Positions 19,565 to 28,199 of a stretch of DNA of 64,000 nt are shown here, piece by piece (position 1 is the first letter of the stretch; every line of letters starts with the position of its first letter). A model generated the notes under the pieces. It was not told where the DNA came from and searched no databases. It saw only the letters and a program-made list of their open reading frames with translations. The DNA comes from Cellvibrionales bacterium (lineage in GTDB: Bacteria; Pseudomonadota; Gammaproteobacteria; Pseudomonadales; JAHEIH01), in assembly GCA_024639455.1 (NCBI GenBank), contig JAHEIH010000004.1:97371-161370 (forward strand), given 5' to 3'. Made by a program: the position numbers and the translations under genes.

Positions 19565-20944
19565 ATGCAGAAGATATTTGTGCTCGATACCAACGTATTA
19601 CTTCACGATCCCATGGCGTTAAACGCCTTCCATGAGCACAAAGTCGTCGTGCCAATGACTGTTCTAGAAGAGTTAGACGACATCAAAGATAGGCGCGATA
19701 AAGGTGTCAGCCGCGAAGCGCGTATCGCGATTAACCTGATGGAAAAGGCGTTGGAAAACGCCAGTCCAAAAGAGATTCAAGAAGGCGTGTCTCTCACGTC
19801 AACCGCAACGCCTGGCGGTGTGTTTGCGGTATTCCCCGACCAGATCATACGCGATAACAGCAACATCCCCTTCCTCGATGGCAATCCCAGCCACGCCAAT
19901 GACAATCGCATCATCAATGTCGCCTTGCAACTGCAAGACGAGCATCCCGATCAAGTCGTCTGCTTGGTGACCAAGGATATCAATATGCGTCTTAAGGCCA
20001 AAGGTTCTGGTCTGGCGCACGTTGAGGACTATCGTAAAGATAAGGTGCTTGATGATATCGATTTATTGTCGAAAGGTTATCAAAAGATCGAGGGAAGTTT
20101 TTGGGCCGACATTGGCGAGGTGACAACCACCAGTGGTGCGGGTGGTGCTATGCACGTGATTTCAGCTGATGCCTTACCCGATGCTCACCCGAACATGTTT
20201 ATCGTCGATGGTGAGGGATTTGTCGGCTATATCACCAGTATCGAAGACGGTAAAATTACCCTGCGTGATCGAAGTGTCGATGGTTTGATGCACAAGCAGG
20301 TGTGGGGTCTGAGTCCACGCAATTTAGAACAGGCGATGGCGTTGGAGTTATTGCAAGATCCCGATGTGGATCTCGTGGTGCTGAACGGCCCGGCGGGTTC
20401 AGGTAAAACATTGCTAGCGTTAGCATGTGGTTTACAGGCTATTTTGGAAGACAAGCGCTATAGCAAGATGATCGTAGCGCGTTCAACGCCACCTATCGCG
20501 GAAGATATTGGTTTTTTGCCGGGTACCGAAGAAGAGAAAATGGCACCCTGGTTGGCCGCGTTTGAAGACAACTTGGAAGTGTTGCACAGCGGCGATGATT
20601 CACCATTGAGCAGCATCGAATACGTCAAAGAGCGCGCCAATATCCAATTCAAATCACTCAATTTCATGCGTGGACGCTCGTTTAACAACACCTTCATTAT
20701 CATCGATGAGGCACAGGCACTGACGCAATTCCAGTTGAAGTCGATCATTACTCGCTGCGGTGCTGATTCAAAAATTATCGTATTGGGTAACCTGGCTCAA
20801 ATCGATAACAAATACATCAACCCCCTCACCAGCGGTTTGACGGCACTGGTAGAAAAGGTAAAAGGTTTTGAGCACGCAGGGATTATGCAGATCGCAGGAA
20901 TCGAGCGAAGCCGTTTAGCGGCCTTTGCAGAAGAAAATCTCTAG
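19565..20944 (+). CDS. PIN-PhoH fusion protein (PhoH2-like)
   Basis: 459 residues. The N-terminal PIN nuclease domain (about 1-135) starts FVLDTNVLLHDP with the conserved acidic Asp8 and has further acidic residues in TVLEELDDIKD; the C-terminal PhoH P-loop ATPase (about 240-459) has Walker A NGPAGSGKT and Walker B FIIIDEAQAL. PIN-PhoH proteins studied in actinobacteria act as RNA helicase/ribonucleases; the same is inferred here. A GTG at 19559 is in frame, but ATG at 19565 sits seven nt after GGAG. It stands alone, with no antitoxin-like gene directly upstream. Confidence 0.9.
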   Translation: MQKIFVLDTNVLLHDPMALNAFHEHKVVVPMTVLEELDDIKDRRDKGVSREARIAINLMEKALENASPKEIQEGVSLTSTATPGGVFAVFPDQIIRDNSNIPFLDGNPSHANDNRIINVALQLQDEHPDQVVCLVTKDINMRLKAKGSGLAHVEDYRKDKVLDDIDLLSKGYQKIEGSFWADIGEVTTTSGAGGAMHVISADALPDAHPNMFIVDGEGFVGYITSIEDGKITLRDRSVDGLMHKQVWGLSPRNLEQAMALELLQDPDVDLVVLNGPAGSGKTLLALACGLQAILEDKRYSKMIVARSTPPIAEDIGFLPGTEEEKMAPWLAAFEDNLEVLHSGDDSPLSSIEYVKERANIQFKSLNFMRGRSFNNTFIIIDEAQALTQFQLKSIITRCGADSKIIVLGNLAQIDNKYINPLTSGLTALVEKVKGFEHAGIMQIAGIERSRLAAFAEENL

Positions 20945-20950
20945 TCTGTA

Positions 20951-20975
20951 GCGCGGCCGCTAGTTAAGGCCGCGC
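20951..20975. terminator. Hairpin between convergent phoH-like gene and djlA
   Basis: Eight-bp GC-rich stem GCGCGGCC/GGCCGCGC with a 9-nt loop between two convergent genes; it includes the djlA stop codon. It lacks a T-tract on either side, so intrinsic termination is possible but weak. Confidence 0.4.
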
Positions 20976-21742
20976 GATTTCTTGATTAATTCGTAGGCGT
21001 TGGAAATGTCTTGAGACTTTTCGGTCGCGAGTTTAATCATATCTTCTGGCACCCCCTGAGCAATCAATTTGTCGGGGTGGTTTTGGCTCATTAGTTTGCG
21101 ATAAGCGCGTTTAACGTCTTTATCGCTAGCGTCTTTGCTGACGCCTAGTGCCTCGTACGCATCGTCGATACTCGCCTTGCTACTCGCGCCACCATGGAAG
21201 TGCTGTTGGCCACTGGCCATGTGTAGCATTTGTTCGAACTGCTGGTCATTAAAGCCGATGTAGCGCGCGCATTCGCGCAGAATACGCTCTTCGGCGGCGT
21301 GCAAGTCGCCATCAGCAAAGGCCATGCTAATGATGAATTGTAGGAAGGTTTGACGCAGAACTTGGTAACGGCCGCAGGTTTGCTTAAAACGCTCCATGGC
21401 GTGGTTGAGATTAAATTCTGGGCTACTTCCCTGCTTGAAAAGGGTGATGGCGCGCTGGCGGTGCTCAGCGGTGAGTCCCATTTGGTTAATCAGCGCTTCG
21501 GTGTGGGCAATTTCCGCTTCACTGACTCGGCCGTCGGCCTTGGCAATGTGGCCGAGCAACTGGAAACTGGTTTCAAAAAAGACCGTTTGCACGTTGCCTA
21601 GACTACTGCCACTAGGGGCAAATCCAGCGATGCCGGCAAGGCTGCGGTCAAAATAGCGGCCGACAAAGTAGCCTAGAACGGCCCCAATGGGGCCTAAGAT
21701 GAAAAAACCGGCAATCGCGCCTATCAGTCGTCCAAATAACAC
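20960..21742 (-). CDS. djlA: DjlA-like co-chaperone (TerB plus J-domain)
   Basis: 260 residues with the DjlA architecture: a glycine-rich N-terminal transmembrane segment (residues 5-28, GAIAGFFILGPIGAVLGY), a TerB-like helical domain (about 55-165) and a C-terminal J-domain (about 190-260) with the HPD tripeptide in SQNHPDKLI. DjlA is a type III inner membrane DnaK co-chaperone that stimulates DnaK ATPase and affects capsule-type envelope signalling in E. coli. It is convergent with the PIN-PhoH gene and monocistronic. Confidence 0.93.
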   Translation of the reverse strand: MLFGRLIGAIAGFFILGPIGAVLGYFVGRYFDRSLAGIAGFAPSGSSLGNVQTVFFETSFQLLGHIAKADGRVSEAEIAHTEALINQMGLTAEHRQRAITLFKQGSSPEFNLNHAMERFKQTCGRYQVLRQTFLQFIISMAFADGDLHAAEERILRECARYIGFNDQQFEQMLHMASGQQHFHGGASSKASIDDAYEALGVSKDASDKDVKRAYRKLMSQNHPDKLIAQGVPEDMIKLATEKSQDISNAYELIKKSRGLN

Positions 21743-21770
21743 AAGTTGTCCTCAGGCGCGCTTTTGCGGC

Positions 21771-23108
21771 CTATTTACCCATGATCGACATTAAGGCGTG
21801 CACTGTGCTTTCAACAGCGGTCTTAACGGCCGGCTCGGGGGTGATTTTAAATAATGGGCTGTGGTGCGAAGGCACCGCGGGTCCACCCTTAGCAGCGGCT
21901 GCAAAAGCCTCTCTTGGGGTGCCGCCTACTGCCCAGTAAACACTAGGGATTTTGGGGTCAGTTGTAAAGTAAGGGAAGTCTTCTGCCCCCATTCCGCGCG
22001 GAGATTCTTGCATGACACGCTCGTCGCCCATCTTGTCACGCCATACATCAGCCAATTGGTTGGCGAGTTCGGGGTTGTTTAACGTGGGAGGGGTAGAGGC
22101 TTTTAGGATAACCTCGGGCAGTTTGTCTTCCGGTATTCCTGCCGACAGTGCTTGGGCGCGCGCGATGCGCTCGACACCGTCGAGCAATTTTTTACGCGTC
22201 TCTAAACTGGCGTTACGCACGGTCAACTGTAGTACCGCCTTGTCAGAAATAATGTTGTTTTTAGTGCCCGCGTGGAACGAGCCTACGGTCACCACGCCAG
22301 GTTCATGCGGGGCGAGCTCCCGCGAAACGAGTGTTTGTAATGCCATGACAATTTGCGCACCAATGACAATGGGGTCTTTACCCGCATGAGGGCTAGCACC
22401 GTGAGCGCCTACACCGTGGACGATAATATCGACAGTATCAGAGCCTGCATAGGGGCTGGTGGGAATCACGTTTACCACGCCGTTGGGAAGCATTGAACTG
22501 ACATGCAAGGCGAGAGCGACATCGGGTTTGCCAAATGTGGCCCATGGATCGGCCTCCATCATCGCTTTAGCGCCAATAATGCGTTCTTCCGCTGGCTGAA
22601 CAATTAGCATCAATGTGCCCGACCACTGGTCTTTGTTGTCGGCCATGTAGCGTGCTGTGCCGACTAAGCCCGTGATATGGACATCGTGGCCACAGGCATG
22701 CATTACCGGCACTTCCATACCGGTAATGGGAGAAATTTGTGTTGTTTGAGAAGCATAGGGTAAGCCGCTGTCTTCTTTGACCGGCAGCCCATCCATGTCG
22801 GCGCGCATCATTACTAATGGACCGTCGCCATTTTTCAAGAGCGCCACCACGCCCGTGGGTGGATTGCCATCGACGGGGACACCAACACCACGATGCACGT
22901 CAAAACCCGCGGCCGCGAGTTCTTTTGCCATGCGGTCAGAGGTTTTATTTTCTATTAAAGAAAGTTCGGGGTTTTGATGAAAATGAACGAACAAGTCACC
23001 TAAATGTTGTTGGTAGTCTCGATTAACGGCGTCTGCCACATCGTTGGCCAAGCTGGTATGGCTGATGGCGGTGGCAAGAAAAAGACTTAGGGTGGTGGAT
23101 AAACGCAT
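21771..23108 (-). CDS. Secreted M20 amidohydrolase (hippurate hydrolase-like)
   Basis: 445 residues with a cleavable signal peptide (MRLSTTLSLFLATAISHTSLA), so it acts in the periplasm. The rest is an M20D amidohydrolase: HACGHDVH zinc motif (around residue 139), QPAEE (about 186-190) with the catalytic Glu, a dimerisation insert, and a C-terminal MGAEDFPYF. Relatives hydrolyse N-acyl amino acids, indole-acetyl amino acids or hippurate. It could release free amino acids from acylated forms, but specificity is not readable. Monocistronic, with a small membrane protein gene divergent from it. Confidence 0.92.
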   Translation of the reverse strand: MRLSTTLSLFLATAISHTSLANDVADAVNRDYQQHLGDLFVHFHQNPELSLIENKTSDRMAKELAAAGFDVHRGVGVPVDGNPPTGVVALLKNGDGPLVMMRADMDGLPVKEDSGLPYASQTTQISPITGMEVPVMHACGHDVHITGLVGTARYMADNKDQWSGTLMLIVQPAEERIIGAKAMMEADPWATFGKPDVALALHVSSMLPNGVVNVIPTSPYAGSDTVDIIVHGVGAHGASPHAGKDPIVIGAQIVMALQTLVSRELAPHEPGVVTVGSFHAGTKNNIISDKAVLQLTVRNASLETRKKLLDGVERIARAQALSAGIPEDKLPEVILKASTPPTLNNPELANQLADVWRDKMGDERVMQESPRGMGAEDFPYFTTDPKIPSVYWAVGGTPREAFAAAAKGGPAVPSHHSPLFKITPEPAVKTAVESTVHALMSIMGK

Positions 23109-23210
23109 GTTGTTCTCCGTCGTTGAATTTTCTATTATTTGAGCGTGAAAGTCGTCGCTCTAGGAGTTCTATTTGCGCCGATATCTATTGCCATCGATAA
23201 AGGAAACCCC

Positions 23211-23561
23211 ATGGACGAGTCGAATGCCCATCATCACCCTGCCGTTGCACCGGCTAAGATCAATTACTTTTTGTTGATGGTAAGCTTGTTCGCGGGCGTG
23301 ACGGCGATTATCGCCATTATTATCGCCTACGTTTATCGCAGTGACTGTCCTGAATGGCTGAAAAGTCATTTTGATTTTCAAATTCGCACCTTTTGGATCG
23401 GCTTTTTATATCTGCTGATTGGTGCAATGACAGCCTTTATCGGCATTGGTGTGATCATTTTGGTGGGGGCTGCTATCTGGTTGATCGTGCGCTGTGTGAA
23501 GGGTATTAAGACCCTTGATCAACGACTGCCGCACCCCGATCCAAAGAGCTGGTGGATGTAG
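23211..23561 (+). CDS. Small integral membrane protein
   Basis: 116 residues, resembling DUF4870-type small membrane proteins: a hydrophilic His-rich N-terminus (MDESNAHHHPAV), a first hydrophobic helix (about 20-42), a short loop with SDCPEWLKSHFDFQIRTFW, and a long hydrophobic region (about 62-95) before a basic tail. The frame is open to position 23139, but the ATG at 23211 has AAAGGA six nt upstream. Function unknown. It converges with the small secreted protein gene, only 3 bp away. Confidence 0.75.
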   Translation: MDESNAHHHPAVAPAKINYFLLMVSLFAGVTAIIAIIIAYVYRSDCPEWLKSHFDFQIRTFWIGFLYLLIGAMTAFIGIGVIILVGAAIWLIVRCVKGIKTLDQRLPHPDPKSWWM

Positions 23562-23564
23562 CGC

Positions 23565-23852
23565 TTACTGAGAAACGCTCCAACTCCAGTGGTAGTCTCT
23601 GCCGTTGCTATCTAAGCTATCGGTGGTGGTGGCAAACTCCTCATGACTTGTGCGTTTGCCCACGACGACGACTTCTTCAATGATCCAGCTGCGATCGTAC
23701 TCAAAGTACGCGTCATTGATTTGTTGTTCAATTTTTGCATTCACGTGTTCGTTTAATGCGGTCTGCATTTTGTCGTTAAGGTTAACCTGAGTGTCAGCGT
23801 TAACGGCTTGGGTAAATAACATGGTAGTGGTCAGAATAATTGCGCTTTTCAT
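23565..23852 (-). CDS. Small secreted protein with EEVVVVGKR segment
   Basis: 95 residues with a signal peptide (MKSAIILTTTMLFTQAVNA), then a charged mature part of about 76 residues. An EEVVVVGKR segment (about residues 59-67) resembles the TonB-box-like EEVVVTG found at the N-terminus of TonB-dependent receptors, but no barrel follows. I do not recognise the family. It is convergent with the membrane protein gene and divergent from the rhodanese gene 226 bp away. Its coding potential rests on the signal peptide and reading frame. Confidence 0.65.
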   Translation of the reverse strand: MKSAIILTTTMLFTQAVNADTQVNLNDKMQTALNEHVNAKIEQQINDAYFEYDRSWIIEEVVVVGKRTSHEEFATTTDSLDSNGRDYHWSWSVSQ

Positions 23853-23980
23853 TTTAGTAGCCTCATGCTCTTGGTTGCTTGTCTATAAGACGAGGCGTGG
23901 GTTGTATTTGGATGCAGAAAGCTTCAAAAAATTATTAATATTTAACTAAGTGCCTATTAATCATGCTCTTAGGTTTGTAT

Positions 23981-23994
23981 TAGACTTTAGTCTA
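23981..23994. promoter_or_regulatory. Palindrome upstream of the rhodanese gene
   Basis: Perfect 6+2+6 palindrome TAGACT-TT-AGTCTA in the AT-rich gap between the small secreted protein and the rhodanese gene, about 85 bp before the latter. Position and symmetry suit an operator for a dimeric repressor, but no regulator is adjacent. Confidence 0.3.
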
Positions 23995-24078
23995 GATGGC
24001 GGTTATGGGATGAATTTGCTATAAGAAAATATCACTTGTCATTTTGATAATAAAACAAATGCTTTTAAGAGGTGAGGT

Positions 24079-24675
24079 ATGAAAAAAGTCCTACTTGCTG
24101 TGCTCGGCACGCTGACATTGGGGTTAGCTAACGTTTCTTTTGCTGGCCCAGACCACATGTGTAAACCCATCTCTGATGACGCTTTGCGCGTTATCGATAC
24201 TGAGAAGTCGGTGGTCGTTCAAACCGCGGATGGTCCTGTAACAATTACCCGTGTGATGACAGAGTGCGCCAAGAACAAAGGTTGGTTGCAGCCTTTAGTG
24301 CCAGTGCCTGGCATTACACCTGTTGCAGAAATCGAAGTGATTGAGGCAATCAGCAACCCTGAAATTATGTTGGTCGATATGCGCACCCAAGAGTGGTACA
24401 TCGAGCGCACGATTCCTGGCGCGATCAATATTCCCTACACCGAAATGGCGATGCGTATGGAAGAGTTTGGCTGTACTAAGAATGACGGTAAGTACAACTG
24501 CGACAATGCGAAAGTAGTACTCGGCTTTTGCAATGGTCCCGTTTGCCCTCAGTCGCCTACCGGTATGAAGGCGATTATCCGCGAAGGCTTCCCCGCTGAA
24601 AATATCATGTACTACCGCGGTGGCATGCTTGACTGGGATGCGCTGGGTCTGACAACGATGCAGGGTGACCTATAA
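24079..24675 (+). CDS. Periplasmic rhodanese-like protein
   Basis: 198 residues with a signal peptide (MKKVLLAVLGTLTLGLANVSFA), hence periplasmic. A rhodanese fold follows: MLVDMRTQEWYIERTIPGAINIPYT (split around the D-x-R and PGAxNIP motifs) and an active-site loop CNGPVC with Cys151 and Cys156. Cys151 is the expected sulfur-carrying residue; the second Cys could form a disulfide. Possible roles are thiosulfate or persulfide transfer, or a redox function. AGGTGAGG precedes the ATG. It ends at a bidirectional terminator shared with the GH13 gene. Confidence 0.88.
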   Translation: MKKVLLAVLGTLTLGLANVSFAGPDHMCKPISDDALRVIDTEKSVVVQTADGPVTITRVMTECAKNKGWLQPLVPVPGITPVAEIEVIEAISNPEIMLVDMRTQEWYIERTIPGAINIPYTEMAMRMEEFGCTKNDGKYNCDNAKVVLGFCNGPVCPQSPTGMKAIIREGFPAENIMYYRGGMLDWDALGLTTMQGDL

Positions 24676-24690
24676 GATTTCTTTAGATCA

Positions 24691-24717
24691 AAAAAACCGC
24701 CTTCTGGCGGTTTTTTT
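24691..24717. terminator. Bidirectional intrinsic terminator (rhodanese / GH13)
   Basis: Stem ACCGCC/GGCGGT with TTCT loop, flanked by six A on the left and seven T on the right, so it works on both strands between the convergent rhodanese and glucosidase genes. Confidence 0.93.
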
Positions 24718-24744
24718 ATGTTCGTTCTCTGGTCTGTAGAGAAT

Positions 24745-26421
24745 TTAAGCCAATTTCAGTATTAGCGCCTGCCAGCCCTGCAGGGTGAGATAGCCCTCCG
24801 ACAGCATCAGATCGGAGTAGTTATTGATCAGTACGTCCTTCACATTCCCCACGTGAAGGTTTTGTTCATCGCAAGAGAAGTTCAACACGACCAACAATTT
24901 CTCGTCGTCTAGGCTGCGGCTGAAGACATAAAGATTCTCATCTTCTGCTAGCAGTAATTCATAGGCGCCGTAGATCAGCGTCAAATTATCACTGCGCAAC
25001 GATGCCATACGGCGGAAGAAGTTCAGCGGTGAATTGGCATCATCTTCTTGGACGGCAGCATTGATGTTGGTAAAGTTCGGATTGACCTTGATCCAAGGTG
25101 TGCCGGTGGTGAAACCACCGTGTGCGGTGCTATCCCATTGCACCGGTGTACGTGCATTGTCACGCGCACATATTTTGTGTGACGCCATGAACTTGTCCAG
25201 GTCGCCACCTTCCGCCTTGGTTAGGTGGTACCAGTTGATGGTCATCAAGTCACGGTAGTCTTCGATATTGTCGAACTTAATGTTGTTCATGCCTAGCTCA
25301 TCGCCCATGTAGTAATAGGGGGTGCCGCGCATCGACAGTAAATATGTCGTCAGCAGTTTTGATGAGGCTTCTCGCCACGGCGGTGCATCGTTGCCCCACC
25401 TTGTGACCATGCGTGGAAAATCGTGGTTGCCAAAATACACGGTATTCCAACCTTTTTGAGACAGCGCTTCGTCCCACTCGCTCATCACCTGTTTAAATTT
25501 CACCAGGTTTTGGAAGTCATCGTTCATAATGAACCGTTCGCCCACGCCAATGTTATTGTGGTCAAAATGGTAGTTCATGTTGAGTTCTTGGCGATCCTCG
25601 TCGACGAGGTCAAGTACGTTGTGGGTGTGCGTACCTGGGCCTTCTGCCACGGTCATAATGTCGTAGTGTTGCAACACTTCACGGTTCATTTCGTGCAGGT
25701 ACTCATGCAGACGAGGGCCTTCGGCGTAGCGATCGATCATTTTTGAGCCTTGGTTTTCATCACCAAAGTCCGGCCAGTCTTCGTGCTTAGAGATGAAGGT
25801 GATGACGTCCATGCGGAAGCCGTCGATGCCGTTTTTGAACCAATAGTGCATCATGTCGTAGATTTCGGCGCGCAGTTTGGGGTTTTCCCAATTTAAATCT
25901 GGTTGTTTGCGGGCAAAGTAATGTAAGTAATAGGCGTCGGTTTGTTCGTCGTAGCGCCAGGCATTGGCTTCTTCATCGAAGTAGCTCCAGCGACGCGGTG
26001 GTGTGCCTTTTTCAGCGGGCCACCAATGGTAGTAATCGCGGTAGGGATTGTCGCGCGAGCTGCGCGATTGCTTGAACCACTCGTGCTCATCAGAGGTGTG
26101 ATTAACCACCAAATCCATAACCACTTTGATACCACGAGCATGGAAGCCGGCCAACAGTTCTTCAAAGTCTTCCATAGTGCCAAATTCAGCCATGATGTTG
26201 CGATAGTCTGAAATGTCATAGCCGTTGTCGTCATTGGGAGACGAGTAAATAGGGTTTAGCCAAACGACCTGGACACCTAGGCTAGCGATATAGTCGAGAC
26301 GGTTAATAATGCCTCGCAGGTCACCAATGCCATCACCGTTACTGTCTTGGAAGCTGCGAGGATAGATTTGGTAAACAATGGCTTCTTTCCACCACTCGCG
26401 TTTGATGTCGGCTAATTTCAT
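24745..26421 (-). CDS. GH13 alpha-glucosidase (oligo-1,6-glucosidase type)
   Basis: 558-residue cytosolic glycoside hydrolase family 13 enzyme. Conserved regions: MDLVVNHTS (region I), GFRMDVI with nucleophile Asp205, VAEG with acid/base Glu260 and GNHDFPR with Asp334. The residue after the nucleophile is Val206; in the maltase/isomaltase group Val at this site goes with alpha-1,6 activity and Thr with alpha-1,4, so isomaltose-type linkages are suggested. No signal peptide. TTG at 26436 is open, but the ATG at 26421 is nine nt from GAGG. No transporter or regulator is adjacent. Confidence 0.92.
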   Translation of the reverse strand: MKLADIKREWWKEAIVYQIYPRSFQDSNGDGIGDLRGIINRLDYIASLGVQVVWLNPIYSSPNDDNGYDISDYRNIMAEFGTMEDFEELLAGFHARGIKVVMDLVVNHTSDEHEWFKQSRSSRDNPYRDYYHWWPAEKGTPPRRWSYFDEEANAWRYDEQTDAYYLHYFARKQPDLNWENPKLRAEIYDMMHYWFKNGIDGFRMDVITFISKHEDWPDFGDENQGSKMIDRYAEGPRLHEYLHEMNREVLQHYDIMTVAEGPGTHTHNVLDLVDEDRQELNMNYHFDHNNIGVGERFIMNDDFQNLVKFKQVMSEWDEALSQKGWNTVYFGNHDFPRMVTRWGNDAPPWREASSKLLTTYLLSMRGTPYYYMGDELGMNNIKFDNIEDYRDLMTINWYHLTKAEGGDLDKFMASHKICARDNARTPVQWDSTAHGGFTTGTPWIKVNPNFTNINAAVQEDDANSPLNFFRRMASLRSDNLTLIYGAYELLLAEDENLYVFSRSLDDEKLLVVLNFSCDEQNLHVGNVKDVLINNYSDLMLSEGYLTLQGWQALILKLA

Positions 26422-26733
26422 CTTATAAAACCTCAAGATTAATCGATTAAGATGGTCATTTTAACAGCGATTTTGTGAGATGTGATTGTTATGAGATCAA
26501 TTAAGAAAATTAAGTTGAGATCGAAAGTGTCATCTGAATGGACGTTTCGGAAAGTATCTAGGGCAATATTATTGGTGTGAATATGGACATTTCTAAGAAT
26601 ACGAGCCTTTAAGTGTGAAACATTCTAATTTTCTGATAAATTAGGCTTTTCTAAAGTAATACAAAAATAAAATCTTTCCTGCCTTTGCAGGGATAAAATT
26701 GCAAAAACATTTTAAACGAGTTGAGTTATAAGC
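26422..26733. other. Divergent AT-rich promoter region between GH13 gene and pntAA
   Basis: 312 bp without a gene, clearly more AT-rich than its surroundings. It should hold the divergent promoters of the glucosidase gene and the pnt operon. A 7-bp inverted repeat CTAATTT/AAATTAG lies at 26625-26644 and a weak 5-bp hairpin near 26680. No convincing operator or riboswitch was recognised. Confidence 0.5.
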
Positions 26734-27882
26734 ATGCTAATTTGCGTACCCAAGGAAACTTCGGCTGGGGAGAATCGTGTCGCTACGATCCCTGATGTGG
26801 CCAAAAAGTTGATCCGTAAAGGTGCCGAGATCGCTGTGGAAAGCGGTGCGGGTGCCGGTGCGGGTTACCACGACAAAGACTATATCGACGCAGGTGCGTC
26901 GGTGTTTGACAGCAGCGACCGCGCCGATATCTTCGGCCGATCAGACATTGTGCTGCGACTGCACAAACCTTCCCTTGAGGAAGTGAAACAACTCAAGAGC
27001 GGCTGCATTCATATTAGCTTCTTGGATCCGTTCAATGAGCACGCGTTGATTGACGCCATGGCGGCGCAAGGCGTGACCTCGATTAGTATGGAAATGATTC
27101 CACGTTCTACGCGCAGTCAAAAAATGGACGCCCTGAGTTCGCAAGCGAACTTGGCCGGCTATGTAATGGTCATTAAAGCGGCCGAATACCTCGACCGTAT
27201 TTTGCCCATGATGATGACACCCGCTGGTACTTTAAAGCCCGCCAAATTATTCATTATTGGTGTGGGTGTGGCAGGCCTGCAAGCCATTGCTACCGCCAAA
27301 CGGTTGGGGGCTCGTGTTACCGGTTTTGATACGCGTGCGGTGGTGGCCGAGCAAGTGCAATCGTTAGGTGCAAAATTTCTCGATATCGAGTTGGGTGAGA
27401 CTGGCCAAACCAAAGATGGTTACGCCGTGGCTCTGACCCCTGAGCAGATGGAGATCCAGAAGCAGGGCCAAGCGGCCGAGATCGCCGAATCTGATGTGGT
27501 CATTACCACGGCACAATTGTTCGGTCGTAAACCCCCTGTGATTGTGAATGCAGATGCCGTGGCTGCCATGAAACCAGGTTCTGTTATTGTCGATATGGCC
27601 GCTGAAAATGGCGGTAACGTTGAGGGTTCTAAGCCCGGTGAAGTGGTGATCACCGACAATGGCGTCAAAATTGTGGGTACCGGTAACTGGGCCAACGACG
27701 TCCCGCGCGACGCCAGTCAAATGTACGCCGCCAACTTGTTCAATCTGCTGGACGACAGTTGGGATGACGAGACCGGTTCGTTCGTGCTGACCTTTGACCA
27801 CGATATTTTGCCCGGCTGTGTTATTACTCACGGCGGCGAGATCGTTAACGAAACTATTAAGAATGTAAGAGCGGGGGCCTAA
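26734..27882 (+). CDS. pntAA: NAD(P) transhydrogenase subunit alpha part 1
   Basis: NAD(H)-binding domain dI of the proton-translocating transhydrogenase, 382 residues. It begins MLICVPKETSAGENRVA, typical of the alanine-dehydrogenase/PntA fold, and has the Rossmann motif GVGVAGLQAIATAKRLGA (about residues 175-192) and the mobile-loop region before DIELGE. In E. coli dI and part of dII are one polypeptide; here alpha is split in two as in Rhodospirillum-type enzymes. The enzyme uses the proton gradient to reduce NADP+ with NADH. pntAB follows after 2 bp. Confidence 0.96.
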   Translation: MLICVPKETSAGENRVATIPDVAKKLIRKGAEIAVESGAGAGAGYHDKDYIDAGASVFDSSDRADIFGRSDIVLRLHKPSLEEVKQLKSGCIHISFLDPFNEHALIDAMAAQGVTSISMEMIPRSTRSQKMDALSSQANLAGYVMVIKAAEYLDRILPMMMTPAGTLKPAKLFIIGVGVAGLQAIATAKRLGARVTGFDTRAVVAEQVQSLGAKFLDIELGETGQTKDGYAVALTPEQMEIQKQGQAAEIAESDVVITTAQLFGRKPPVIVNADAVAAMKPGSVIVDMAAENGGNVEGSKPGEVVITDNGVKIVGTGNWANDVPRDASQMYAANLFNLLDDSWDDETGSFVLTFDHDILPGCVITHGGEIVNETIKNVRAGA

Positions 27883-27884
27883 TC

Positions 27885-28196
27885 ATGGAAATGCTCGGTT
27901 TAGGGGCGGTTGATTTAACCCCCGTTTACTTGTCTTTTGTACTCATCCTGGCCGTTTTTTTGGGCTTTGAATTGATCAATAAAGTGCCTTCAACGCTTCA
28001 CACGCCACTGATGTCAGGCGCCAACGCGATTTCTGGTATCACGGTAGTGGGCGCCATCGTATACGCCGGTAACGGTAAGGGCGATATGGTCGAATGGTTG
28101 GGTTTTACCGCGGTAGTACTCGCGACGGTTAACGTGGTGGGTGGTTACATGGTGACCGATCGCATGCTGGCCATGTTCAAGAAGAGGGAGAAGTAA
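27885..28196 (+). CDS. pntAB: NAD(P) transhydrogenase subunit alpha part 2
   Basis: 103-residue membrane segment of the transhydrogenase (alpha-subunit part of dII), with three to four hydrophobic helices (about residues 13-30, 45-63, 70-92). The HTPLMSGANAISGI stretch is the family signature. It lies between pntAA and pntB with 2-3 bp gaps, showing one translational unit. It joins PntB helices to form the proton channel. Confidence 0.95.
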   Translation: MEMLGLGAVDLTPVYLSFVLILAVFLGFELINKVPSTLHTPLMSGANAISGITVVGAIVYAGNGKGDMVEWLGFTAVVLATVNVVGGYMVTDRMLAMFKKREK

Positions 28197-28199
28197 GTC

